Counted from the stretch's first letter, positions 1 through 6,760 are shown. The stretch: 10,091 nucleotides of DNA from Chromatiales bacterium (GCA_031177845.1 JAPSGG010000024.1:1-10091), one strand, 5' to 3'. Notes: a model not told the origin generated them from the sequence alone. Numbers and translations: made by a program.

Positions 1-149
1 CAAGAACTAGAAGGCATGTAATCTAAATGCCTCCCGGATTCCTGCTCCTCGCCTTTGTGGGGTCAAGCTTCATTAGGATGGTGGACAAGTATACGTTCGC
101 CGGCTTTCTCAAGCCTGCCAACGACTTTGCGCTTCCATGATCTAACGCC
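1..149. other. 3' flank of the NADH dehydrogenase gene, no gene seen
   Basis: No convincing coding region is visible here; the longest plus-strand frame starting with ATG (position 79) gives only about 20 residues. On the minus strand this is the DNA downstream of the type II NADH dehydrogenase. Two small inverted repeats are present. GGCTT/AAGCC at 102-106 and 111-115 would fold, read on the minus strand, into a 5-bp stem with a GAGA (GNRA-type) tetraloop about 34 nt after the stop codon. AGGCAT/ATGCCT at 12-17 and 27-32 forms a 6-bp stem with a 9-nt loop. Either could mark the mRNA 3' end, but neither has a proper T tract. Confidence 0.35.
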
Positions 150-1475
150 CTAATGCAGCTTCAACTGCGGCTTGCCCGAGCGGGTAAGCCAATTGCCCAG
201 CGTTGACAGCACCACCCAGCCGGGTCCGTGCAGCGCCCACAAGTGCATCTTGTACAGCATTAGGTAGGCCATGCGCGCGAGCCAGCCCTCGATCATAATG
301 GTGCCGGCCTGCCGGCCCATGAGATTACCCATCAGACTGCCAACGGTGCCGAACCGGCTCAGGTTTACCAGTGAACCGTAATCCTTGTAAATATACTCCG
401 GCAATGGCTGCCCGGCCAGGCGGCGCCGCATGGAGGTCACCAGTATGGAGGCCTGCTGGTGCGCGGCCTGCGCCCGAGGCGGCACGGTCTCGTTGGTACC
501 TTCCCGTGGGCAGCTGGCGCAATCTCCAAACGCGAAGATAGCGTCGTCGCGGGTGGTCTGTAGTGTCGGGCGCACGACCAGCTGGTTGATGCGATTGGTT
601 TCCAGGCCGTCCAACCGATTGAGGAATTCAGGCGCCTTGATACCGGCCGCCCAGACCTTCACCTCCGCAGGCACGTAGCGTCCGCTTTCCATGCGAAATC
701 CACCTGCATCGGCTTGCGCGATGCACTCGTTGACCAGCACCTGCACACCAATCCTATCGAGTACCTCGGCCACGTTATTCGAGATCTTCGGCGGCAGCGC
801 CGGCAACACCCGATCGGCGGCTTCGATCAGCGTAAACTTGATCTCGTCATCGGCCGGCGGCCGCTCGAGGCCATGAGTCCCCATGATCTTCAACGCCCGG
901 CGCAACTCGGCGGCCAATTCCACGCCGGTAGCGCCTGCGCCGGCGATCGCGATGTTCATCTGGGATCCGCCCGAACTGTCTTGGCGACAGCTGATGTTGA
1001 AGTAGCGGTTGAGCAGTTTGCGATGGAACCTGTCGGCCTGCTCACGAGTATCGAGGAACAGGCAATGCTCGCGCACGCCTGGGATACCGAAGTCATTGGT
1101 TATGCTACCCACCGCGAAGATCAGGGTATCATACCTGAGCGTGCGCCGAGGCACTATTTCATTGGCCTGTTCATCCAGGATGGCGGCCATGTACAGCTCC
1201 CGCCGCTTCCTATTCAAGCCATCGACCGTGCCCAGCCGGAATCGGAAGTGGTGCGTGCGCGCGTGCGAGAGGTAATTCAGCTCGTCCACATTGGAATCCA
1301 ACGTGCCCGCGGCAACCTCGTGCAGCAGGGGCTTCCAAAGATGGGTGGGGGCGATATCGATCAGCGTGATCGCGGCCTTGTTCCGCTTGCCGAACTTGTC
1401 GCCGAGCTTGGTCGCCAGCTCCAGTCCGCCGGCGCCGCCGCCTACGATGACGATGTGGTGCGGATCGGGTGTCAT
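150..1475 (-). CDS. ndh: Type II NADH:quinone oxidoreductase (NDH-2)
   Basis: Single-subunit flavoenzyme that passes electrons from NADH to quinone at the inner face of the cytoplasmic membrane without pumping protons. With the start at 1475 the protein has 441 residues, close to the usual NDH-2 length. Seen: an N-terminal FAD-binding Rossmann glycine motif GGGAGGLE (12-19), a second dinucleotide motif GAGATGVELAAE (179-190) for NADH, FAFGDCA (315-320) contacting FAD, and AQAAHQQ (335-341), the conserved region near the quinone site. Residues about 396-430 are Trp- and Leu-rich, matching the C-terminal amphipathic membrane anchor. A longer frame reaches an upstream ATG at 1583, but its extra 36 residues resemble no NDH-2 N-terminus and would run through the divergent promoter region, so 1475 is preferred although no strong Shine-Dalgarno is seen. 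The family assignment is firm; the symbol is by family. Confidence 0.93.
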   Translation of the reverse strand: MTPDPHHIVIVGGGAGGLELATKLGDKFGKRNKAAITLIDIAPTHLWKPLLHEVAAGTLDSNVDELNYLSHARTHHFRFRLGTVDGLNRKRRELYMAAILDEQANEIVPRRTLRYDTLIFAVGSITNDFGIPGVREHCLFLDTREQADRFHRKLLNRYFNISCRQDSSGGSQMNIAIAGAGATGVELAAELRRALKIMGTHGLERPPADDEIKFTLIEAADRVLPALPPKISNNVAEVLDRIGVQVLVNECIAQADAGGFRMESGRYVPAEVKVWAAGIKAPEFLNRLDGLETNRINQLVVRPTLQTTRDDAIFAFGDCASCPREGTNETVPPRAQAAHQQASILVTSMRRRLAGQPLPEYIYKDYGSLVNLSRFGTVGSLMGNLMGRQAGTIMIEGWLARMAYLMLYKMHLWALHGPGWVVLSTLGNWLTRSGKPQLKLH

Positions 1476-1514
1476 GCTCGTATTCTTGGCCGTATTGAAA
1501 ATCGAAGGTCGCGG

Positions 1515-1542
1515 ATTATACGTGGCATGCTCAAGTCCACAA
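1515..1542 (-). promoter_or_regulatory. Putative promoter of the NADH dehydrogenase gene
   Basis: Read on the minus strand, TTGTGG (1542-1537) is followed after 16 bp by a perfect TATAAT (1520-1515). Transcription would begin near 1508, leaving about 33 nt of leader before the chosen ATG at 1475. The -35 matches the sigma-70 consensus only in its first three bases, so this is a good -10 with a moderate -35. Confidence 0.55.
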
Positions 1543-1546
1543 AACC

Positions 1547-1552
1547 TATAAT
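1547..1552 (+). promoter_or_regulatory. Putative -10 box of the DUF1244 gene
   Basis: A perfect TATAAT lies 30 bp upstream of the chosen ATG at 1582, which would give a leader of about 23 nt. No convincing -35 hexamer is seen at 16-18 bp spacing. It sits only about 32 bp from the oppositely oriented -10 of the NADH dehydrogenase gene, so the two promoters are nested back to back. Confidence 0.5.
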
Positions 1553-1581
1553 GCAACCAGCAATCGATGTTGGAGGCTGAC

Positions 1582-1893
1582 ATGCAGACAGATGTGAAGC
1601 TGAGCGCGCGGGATCGAACCGAGATCGAGGCCGCGGTCTACCGCAGGCTGATTGAGCATCTGCGCGCGCATCCCGAGGTTCAGAACATCGATCTGATGAA
1701 CCTGGCGGATTTCTGCCGCAATTGCCTTTCCAAGTGGTACCGGGCGGCGGCGGAAGAGAAGGGAATCGAGATCGACTACGAGCAGGCGCGCGAGATCGTG
1801 TACGGCATGCCTTATTCCGAGTGGAAGGAGAAGTATCAGAAGGAGGCCTCACCCGAGCAGCAGGCCGCCTTCGACGCGGGCCAGCGCAAGTAG
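1582..1893 (+). CDS. DUF1244 family protein
   Basis: A 103-residue cytoplasmic protein of the DUF1244 family, small conserved proteins common in proteobacteria with no established function. The family hallmark is clear: an EAAVYRRLIEHLRAHPEVQN-type helix (about 16-35), then IDLMNLADFCRNCLSKWY (36-53) with a CxxC pair (C45, C48), then REIVYGMPYSEWKEKYQ (70-86). The protein is charged, largely helical by appearance, and has no signal peptide or membrane segment. I choose the ATG at 1582 because GGAGG (1572-1576) sits 5 nt before it; an in-frame ATG at 1567 would put the ribosome site inside the gene. A perfect TATAAT lies just upstream. The paired cysteines could bind metal or be redox active, but this is inference. 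It is divergent from the NADH dehydrogenase; a shared role is not shown. Confidence 0.88.
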   Translation: MQTDVKLSARDRTEIEAAVYRRLIEHLRAHPEVQNIDLMNLADFCRNCLSKWYRAAAEEKGIEIDYEQAREIVYGMPYSEWKEKYQKEASPEQQAAFDAGQRK

Positions 1894-1957
1894 ACACCGC
1901 TTGCATTATCGATCGCGAGTATAGCTTCATCGATCGCGCATCCGTTCGCGACCACGT

Positions 1958-1977
1958 GTCGTCAAGCGACTGACGAC
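1958..1977 (+). terminator. Small stem-loop after the DUF1244 gene
   Basis: Perfect 7-bp inverted repeat GTCGTCA/TGACGAC with a 6-nt loop, 64 nt after the DUF1244 stop codon. There is no T tract after it, so an intrinsic terminator is doubtful; it may instead protect the mRNA 3' end or be an operator. Confidence 0.3.
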
Positions 1978-2142
1978 CCACGAATATTGCTGCTCGCGTA
2001 AGCTGCGTACCGTGCCCCGTTCTTCGTGCCGGGAACACATGTTGCTCGGCAATGGGGCGCCGCGAAGAGGCCGACGAGCCGCAGCTTCCAGCCGACCGGC
2101 TGGGCAAATACGCGAGCATTCGGATTGCGCCGCAAAGTCGTT

Positions 2143-2247
2143 TTGACTAACATCCCGCAGCATAAAAAGACGGGTTGTTATAAAGAAGAAAGGAATCGGG
2201 GCGAAAAGAACACAGGGACGGCGAGGCATCATCACACCGTTTATAAA
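2143..2247 (+). promoter_or_regulatory. AT-rich promoter-like region upstream of the lipoprotein gene
   Basis: TTGACT (2143-2148) is a good -35-like hexamer, and TATAAA occurs at 2179-2184 and 2242-2247. None of the pairs has standard 16-18 bp spacing, so no exact promoter can be named. The local AT enrichment inside a GC-rich chromosome is the main evidence that transcription of the lipoprotein gene starts here. The resulting leader would be about 150-250 nt long. Confidence 0.3.
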
Positions 2248-2403
2248 AATAGATCAGCACCGAACAGCAACCCACTGCTTTATCGACCCTGGCATCTTAA
2301 ACGGTGCCAAGCCGTGGCGCGAGGCGCTACCGTAGCGGGCCGGCAACCGGAGGCATGTCTACTCCAGGCCTATGAGGGGCTTGAACCATAGCGGAGAAAA
2401 TTC

Positions 2404-3744
2404 ATGCAAAAATCTATCACTGGAAAAATTCTGCTGCCTTTCGCCGTGGCGGCGCTATTGAGCGCCTGCGGCGGCGACGGCGATGACGACGATGGCGGCG
2501 GTCCAGGCCCTACCCCCGGCACCACGGGCACGCTTAACCTGACGGTCAATGGCGTAGATGGTGACGGCGACGTCGTTGCGCAAAATGCCCAGGGCGCCCA
2601 GATCCCGCTGGAAGAAGGCGCCAACACCCTGACCAAGGGCACCTACACCCTCGTCGTCAATGGCATCCGTGAGGATGGCGCTATCGTCGACAGTCTGTTG
2701 GCCGGCAGCGCGGCGCCCGCCACTGTAACCATCACGGCCGATGAAACCACGAACGCCACTGCGACGTACGCCACTGGCCTGGCTGGCCGGCTGTGGGTAC
2801 CGGTGGCAACGACTCTCCATGGATATGATGAAACTGAATTGTCGGCTGCCGCCGGTGATACCGACGGTGGAAGTGTGACGATCACGGGCGCCGGTACTAC
2901 CCCCTTTAATGTCGCCTTCGATGCCAGTGGCAATATGTGGGTTGCGGACGGCGGCGCCGACGCCTTGCTGTTCTACTCAGTAGACCAGCTCGGCGCCCCT
3001 GGCAGCGGGCCACCGGACGCCACGATCAATGCGGATTCCCAAGGGTCGCTGAATGTACCAGTGGGGCTCGCCTTCGACGGCGATGGTAACCTGTGGGTAG
3101 GGAACTTCAGTGACACCGGTGCGGGTGCCAACACCTTGGTGCAGTACTCTGCAGCAACGTTGGCTGCAGCGGTTGCGGCCGGCACCTCAGCCCCCTCGCC
3201 TGACATCACGATCGACAGCCCCGATTTAAATGGGAATTATGGCCATGCCTTCGATGACGATGGCAATTTGTGGGTGGCGAACAACCGCGGTAACACTTTG
3301 GTGCGATTCGACGCGGCGAGCCTCGTGGATGGAACCGTACCCGCCGATCAAACTGTCACCGCGAAAGGAACAGGTAACTTGGCTGCTCCCCGCAGCCCCG
3401 CTGTCGACGCGGACGGTAATCTCTGGGTGTCGAGCAGGAATAGTGATCAGGTGGTGCGGTACACGATCGACCCCGCCACCGGCGATGCCGGGTCGCCGCT
3501 TGATGTTAACGTCTTTCTCGCCAACGGCACGACGGCGGTCGATCCCACTGGGCTCGCCTTCGACAACGCCGGCGATCTGTGGATTGCAGATAGCGTCAAC
3601 GATGCGGTGGTCAAGTACACCGCGGCCGATCTCACCGACGGCGGCAGTGCTTCCGCCGCAACCGCGCTCACCGGCGCAGGCAATATCAGCGGTGTCCTGA
3701 TCGGGTTCAACCCGCCGCCGGACGACCTGCCGCTCGCGCAGTAA
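2404..3744 (+). CDS. Lipoprotein with six-bladed NHL/SMP-30-like beta-propeller
   Basis: A 446-residue envelope lipoprotein of unknown function. Residues 1-21 are a signal peptide ending in the lipobox LSAC with Cys22 as the lipidation site; Asp is not at +2, so outer-membrane sorting is expected. A Gly/Asp/Pro linker (23-41) leads to a small beta-rich domain (about 42-125). The rest is six repeats with the core (D/N)GNLWV-like strand at L130, M178, L230, L289, L340 and L392, spaced 48-59 residues. Each is followed by an (A/N)..(N/D).(L/V)V.(F/Y) strand and, in several, a (A/S)A(S/T)L-type end. This is the pattern of NHL or SMP-30/gluconolactonase-like propellers. GGAGA at 2393-2397 lies 6 nt before the ATG. 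A long leader precedes it and a GC-rich terminator follows, so it is probably monocistronic. Binding of a sugar, metal or protein partner is possible; no catalytic residues can be assigned. Confidence 0.85.
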   Translation: MQKSITGKILLPFAVAALLSACGGDGDDDDGGGPGPTPGTTGTLNLTVNGVDGDGDVVAQNAQGAQIPLEEGANTLTKGTYTLVVNGIREDGAIVDSLLAGSAAPATVTITADETTNATATYATGLAGRLWVPVATTLHGYDETELSAAAGDTDGGSVTITGAGTTPFNVAFDASGNMWVADGGADALLFYSVDQLGAPGSGPPDATINADSQGSLNVPVGLAFDGDGNLWVGNFSDTGAGANTLVQYSAATLAAAVAAGTSAPSPDITIDSPDLNGNYGHAFDDDGNLWVANNRGNTLVRFDAASLVDGTVPADQTVTAKGTGNLAAPRSPAVDADGNLWVSSRNSDQVVRYTIDPATGDAGSPLDVNVFLANGTTAVDPTGLAFDNAGDLWIADSVNDAVVKYTAADLTDGGSASAATALTGAGNISGVLIGFNPPPDDLPLAQ

Positions 3745-3765
3745 CACCGGCTCGCTTACAAGCTC

Positions 3766-3793
3766 GGGGCGGGTACAGTCCGCCCCCTCTTGT
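3766..3793 (+). terminator. Probable intrinsic terminator of the lipoprotein gene
   Basis: A perfect 7-bp GC stem GGGGCGG/CCGCCCC (3766-3772 and 3780-3786) with a 7-nt loop begins 21 nt after the stop codon and is followed by CTCTTGT, a short T-rich run. Stem strength and position fit a Rho-independent terminator, although the T tract is weak. Confidence 0.6.
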
Positions 3794-3819
3794 AATCCTC
3801 TGACGTTTGGCCTGGCATG

Positions 3820-3864
3820 TCGCAATTGGTGTCCCTTCTTCGGAGATTGGCACCTTCTTTGCGA
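3820..3864 (+). other. Structured leader hairpin upstream of the methyltransferase gene
   Basis: Two stacked stems share one axis. The outer stem is TCGCAA/TTGCGA (3820-3825 with 3859-3864). After a small 2x4 internal loop comes GGTGTC/GGCACC (3828-3833 with 3849-3854, one G-U pair). The tip contains C-TTCG-G (3838-3843), the very stable UUCG tetraloop. The element lies 92 nt before the chosen ATG of the methyltransferase. No known riboswitch was recognised; it could be a leader structure or part of a small RNA. Confidence 0.45.
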
Positions 3865-3956
3865 GACCGAGTGCGGCTCGAACACATCGTCATGGCGCCG
3901 CCGGTGCACAGCGGGTATGCGCCTACTCAAAATCAACCTACAGACGGATCTTACTG

Positions 3957-4646
3957 ATGGGAAGCTCTGACAAGCTGCGCAATGCAATGCGCTATTTGGG
4001 TTCGAGGCGTTACCGTCTCGAGTGTAAGCTTGTGCGTGACGTGATGGCGCAAATATCCGAGGATGGATTACAGGCTCTGCGGGAAAAGTATGACAACGTC
4101 GCTGTGGACGGTTGGGACTACACGAAATACCTGGACATCGAGCGCCACATGGGGCGAGCGGCTCGGCAGGCGACAACCGTAGGACTGCATAAGGCCGCAC
4201 CGTCGCGAATACTGGATCTCGGCTGCGGCAGCGGCTACTTTCTCGCCATCGCAAGGCACATGGGCCATGATGTGCTGGGGCTCGATATGCCTGATTACGA
4301 AATGTTCGATGACACGCTTGCGCTGCTGAATGTACCCCGCGTTGACCACGTCATCAGAGCCTACAACCCGCTCCCCAATTTCGATAGGCGGTTTGACGTC
4401 ATCACGGGGCACCAGGTGTGGTTCAACTGGACTGGCAGAAAGGAGCCGTGGAGCGCTGACGAGTGGGCATACTTCCTCGACGATTGTCGCTCACAGCTTG
4501 CGCCAGAGGGCCGAATGAGGTTCGAACTTAATCCGGGACGCAACGAGGAGGACAGGTATCTATCCGAGGAGACTGCGGAAGCCCTGTGTCGGTATCCTGG
4601 CGCCATGCTTTCAGATGACCGGAGGGTGCTAACGGTCGCGGCTTAG
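3957..4646 (+). CDS. Class I SAM-dependent methyltransferase, substrate unknown
   Basis: A 229-residue cytoplasmic enzyme of the Rossmann-fold methyltransferase class. Motif I is ILDLGCGSGYF (85-95), binding S-adenosylmethionine; VLGLDMPD (106-113) follows with D110 at the end of strand 2, expected to bind the ribose; FDVITGHQVWFNW (146-158) is the strand-4 region; LAPEGRMRFEL (181-191) resembles the strand-5 turn. An N-terminal helical part (1-80) contains KYDNVAVDGWDYTKYLDIERHMG (residues 44-66), probably a lid. The frame is open up to an ATG at 3807, but the 50 extra residues look unlike protein and coincide with a hairpin-forming leader, so I prefer 3957. No good Shine-Dalgarno is seen at either start, so the start is uncertain. 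The WFNW and Trp-rich middle may shape the substrate pocket. Neighbours give no clue to the substrate. Confidence 0.82.
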   Translation: MGSSDKLRNAMRYLGSRRYRLECKLVRDVMAQISEDGLQALREKYDNVAVDGWDYTKYLDIERHMGRAARQATTVGLHKAAPSRILDLGCGSGYFLAIARHMGHDVLGLDMPDYEMFDDTLALLNVPRVDHVIRAYNPLPNFDRRFDVITGHQVWFNWTGRKEPWSADEWAYFLDDCRSQLAPEGRMRFELNPGRNEEDRYLSEETAEALCRYPGAMLSDDRRVLTVAA

Positions 4647-4727
4647 CGCAGGGCCGCTGTCCCATCCGATTCAGGTGCTGTTCAGCAAGACAGGCTCATA
4701 CTGTCGGCGCATGGCGCAGTTTGTACC

Positions 4728-4734
4728 GGAGGAG
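4728..4734 (+). promoter_or_regulatory. Strong ribosome binding site
   Basis: GGAGGAG ends 4 nt before the ATG at 4739 and decides the start: an upstream in-frame TTG at 4721 would contain the site within the gene. Confidence 0.75.
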
Positions 4735-4738
4735 AAAC

Positions 4739-5053
4739 ATGCGCATCAGGCAAATTACAGCCAGTCTGTGGCTTTCGGGGATCCTGGTCATGTTCGCACC
4801 CGGCTTCGCTGAGGCGGGCGGCTATGGACCTTCTCTTCGCTATAACGGCGGCTGGTATGGAGTGCACCCGGATTATTACCGCGTCTACCGTCACTGGGAT
4901 TACTATCACCGCCACCGCCGGCATGGCTATCCGCATTGCTATCCGGGCTATTACGATCCGCGCTACTATGGCCCCGGCTACGACTATCGCTACGGCGGCT
5001 ACGGCCACGGGTACTCCGGCTACGGCGGTCTGCGCTTGATCATCCCGTTCTAG
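4739..5053 (+). CDS. Small secreted Tyr/Gly/His-rich protein
   Basis: A 104-residue protein with a clear Sec signal peptide: basic MRIR start, hydrophobic core (about 8-21), and cleavage predicted after AEA at residue 26. The mature part of about 78 residues has 20 tyrosines plus many Gly, Pro, Arg and 7 His, arranged as loose YYxxxY and GYGxGY units, with a single Cys (C67). Such low-complexity YG-rich secreted proteins are common in proteobacteria and generally lack an assigned function; metal binding or a surface or adhesive role can be imagined but not shown. It ends in a hydrophobic LRLIIPF tail. The strong ribosome site suggests high translation. No clear promoter or terminator is seen; it starts 92 nt after the methyltransferase stop, and co-transcription is possible. 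Confidence 0.75.
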   Translation: MRIRQITASLWLSGILVMFAPGFAEAGGYGPSLRYNGGWYGVHPDYYRVYRHWDYYHRHRRHGYPHCYPGYYDPRYYGPGYDYRYGGYGHGYSGYGGLRLIIPF

Positions 5054-5073
5054 CGCCCACCCCTAGCTCAGCC

Positions 5074-5100
5074 CGGCCTTGCATTGAACTCGAGAGGCCG
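5074..5100 (+). terminator. Weak stem-loop after the Tyr-rich gene
   Basis: CGGCCT (5074-5079) and AGGCCG (5095-5100) can form a 6-bp stem with a 15-nt loop, 20 nt after the stop codon. No T tract follows, so its role as a terminator is uncertain. The remaining 5101-5333 holds no convincing gene or site. Confidence 0.25.
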
Positions 5101-5333
5101 TGATACCATGAGGCGGCTTGACGGATTACCTGCCACGTGGCTTCGCGACGCGGCCTACGTCCGTCCTGGTTGGAGCCTCGTGCAAAGGGCCACGGCCGCT
5201 CGCGGTCAACTGTCATTTATTGCGACAATCACGCTACCATAGCTCCCGTTAGCGAGCACGTCGCAATCCCACTTCTTCACTGTATTCAGATGTGCCCTCG
5301 CTACGCCGAACTTAGAAATTCCCGACGGGGCGC

Positions 5334-6716
5334 ATGATCGATACTGGCCAACTCATCGGTACCTATCGGCAACTGATCTGGGAGACCGACGTCCACCAAG
5401 TGGCTTGGTGGCAGGCCCTGCTCATTAGGGCGGCCAGGCTGGTGTACGTGCTCGTGCGGGATCTGCTGGACGGTCGGCTCACCCTGCACGCGATGAGCCT
5501 GGTGTTCACCACGCTATTGTCCATCGTGCCGCTGCTGGCGGTGAGCTTTTCCGTATTGAAGGCGTTTGGCGTACACAATCAGCTCGAGCCGCTGTTGCTG
5601 CGCTTTCTTGAGCCGCTGGGGCCTCAGGGCGTGAAGATCACCGATCAGATCATCGGCTTTGTGGACAACATCAGGGTCGGTGTGCTGAGCGCACTAGGCA
5701 TCGCCTTCCTGTTCTATACCACTATAACGCTCATACAAAAAGTCGAGTGGGCCTTCAACGACATCTGGCATGTCGATCGCGCCCGCACACTGGCGCAACA
5801 GTTCAGCAGCTATTTCAGCGTGATCATGGTCGTACCGGTGCTGGTATTCTCGGCGCTGGGCGTGACGGCCTCGCTGACCAGCACCACCATTGTGCAGGCC
5901 ATCATGGCCATCGAGCCGTTCGGCAGCCTGTACGAGTTCCTGAGTAAGCTCGTGCCTTACCTACTCATCATCGCCGCCTTCACCTTCGTGTATCTCTTTA
6001 TCCCCAATACGCGCGTGCGTCCGGGCGCCGCGCTCACCGGCGGCGTGGTAGCCGGCGTGCTGTGGCAGACGACGGGCTGGCTCTTCGCCATGGTCATCGC
6101 GAATTCGACGAGTTACGCCGCCATCTATTCCGGGTTCGCCATCCTGATCGTGCTCATGATCTGGATCTACTGGAACTGGCTCATCATGCTGGTGGGGGCC
6201 AGCATTGCATTTTATCAGCAGCACGCCGAGTACTTGGTGGCTGGACAGAAGGACTACCGCCTGAGCAACCGCGCGCAGGAGGAACTCGCGCTCATGATCA
6301 TGACACTGGTCGGGCTGCGCTGGTACCAGCGGCAACCGGGCTGGAGTGCGGATGAGTTGGTCAACGAGTTGCACCTGCCCGTGCACACCATACAGGACAT
6401 GTTGCGCGTTCTGGAGTGCGGCGGGCTTCTAACCCGCACCACCGATGCGCCGACGACCTGGGTGCCCGCCCGACCTCTCGAGACCACGGCCGTAAAAGAG
6501 GTGCTTGAAGTCGTCCGCAACGCATGCAAGGGCGCGCGTCTCGTCCCACGCCGCTCGCCGGAAACCCGCGGCACGCAGGAGGTCGTGGAAGATTTGGAGC
6601 GGGCGGTCGACGCGGCTCTCAGAGGCCGCAGCCTGAAAGATCTGGTCATGGCGGAGACTCCGGCCGAAGCACCGACCAGCCTCGCGAATCCTGGCCGCTT
6701 GCAGCGCGCGCCATGA
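5334..6716 (+). CDS. YihY/BrkB family membrane protein with C-terminal winged-helix-like tail
   Basis: A 460-residue inner-membrane protein of the YihY (formerly ribonuclease BN) family. The RNase BN name is an old misassignment, since the true tRNA-processing enzyme in E. coli is ElaC/Rbn. About six membrane segments are visible: 54-76, 115-133, 162-182, 205-224, 232-255 and 265-295, with the family-typical HAMSLVFTTLLSIVPLLA start and NTRVRPGAALTGGVVAGVLW (225-244). Typical short members such as E. coli YihY are near 290 residues; this one has about 160 more. Residues 312-370 (EELALMIMTLVGLRWYQ, then SADELVNELHLPVHTIQDML, then LECGGLLTRT) have the shape of a winged helix. The last part is charged and probably disordered. 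The ATG at 5334 has only a modest GGGG upstream. Function is unknown; transport or envelope roles are speculation. Confidence 0.88.
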   Translation: MIDTGQLIGTYRQLIWETDVHQVAWWQALLIRAARLVYVLVRDLLDGRLTLHAMSLVFTTLLSIVPLLAVSFSVLKAFGVHNQLEPLLLRFLEPLGPQGVKITDQIIGFVDNIRVGVLSALGIAFLFYTTITLIQKVEWAFNDIWHVDRARTLAQQFSSYFSVIMVVPVLVFSALGVTASLTSTTIVQAIMAIEPFGSLYEFLSKLVPYLLIIAAFTFVYLFIPNTRVRPGAALTGGVVAGVLWQTTGWLFAMVIANSTSYAAIYSGFAILIVLMIWIYWNWLIMLVGASIAFYQQHAEYLVAGQKDYRLSNRAQEELALMIMTLVGLRWYQRQPGWSADELVNELHLPVHTIQDMLRVLECGGLLTRTTDAPTTWVPARPLETTAVKEVLEVVRNACKGARLVPRRSPETRGTQEVVEDLERAVDAALRGRSLKDLVMAETPAEAPTSLANPGRLQRAP

Positions 6717-6760
6717 GCGGCATTAGCACCTGGTGTTCGGGGGAACGACACGCCACGTCA

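Larger units (their letters stand above)
1894..2403. other. 510-bp gene-free region, leader of the propeller lipoprotein gene
   Basis: No frame here looks like a protein; the 121-residue plus-strand frame has no recognisable fold or composition. Several small elements are present: a 10-bp direct repeat ATCGATCGCG at 1908-1917 and 1929-1938, exactly 21 bp apart; a perfect 7-bp stem GTCGTCA/TGACGAC at 1958-1964 and 1971-1977; and nested stems GCCCC/GGGGC and TGCCG/CGGCA within 2014-2058. The part at 2160-2260 is clearly richer in A and T than its surroundings, with TATAAA at 2179-2184 and 2242-2247. The stretch 2290-2360 is GC-rich and can fold (TGGCA/TGCCA at 2290-2294 and 2305-2309). It does not match a riboswitch consensus I know. 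Confidence 0.6.

Noticed and set aside
714..1580. Long plus-strand open frame of 288 codons opposite the NADH dehydrogenase gene
   Set aside because: It is antisense to a clear NDH-2 with all cofactor motifs, and its translation shows no fold; high GC content keeps the opposite frame open.
2290..2307. Sigma-54 promoter-like TGGCA...GGTGC
   Set aside because: The distance between the GG and GC elements is too long for a -24/-12 promoter and the TTGC part is missing.
2290..2390. Possible cyclic-di-GMP or other riboswitch in the lipoprotein leader
   Set aside because: Some GC-rich fragments recall parts of such elements, but the conserved core sequences are missing and the order is wrong.
2026..2391. 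Plus-strand frame of 121 codons in the gap before the lipoprotein gene
   Set aside because: No Shine-Dalgarno, no domain, unusual composition, and it crosses AT-rich promoter-like DNA and inverted repeats.
3807..3956. N-terminal extension of the methyltransferase from an upstream ATG
   Set aside because: The extra 50 residues look unlike protein and coincide with a strong hairpin; the core methyltransferase is complete from 3957.
3226..4254. Minus-strand open frame of 342 codons across the end of the lipoprotein and the start of the methyltransferase
   Set aside because: It overlaps two better-supported genes and the terminator between them, and its product is Arg/Cys-rich without recognisable domains.
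5108..5242. 44-codon frame starting with MRRLDG before the YihY gene
   Set aside because: No well-placed ribosome site, no signal peptide or domain; too short to support from composition alone.
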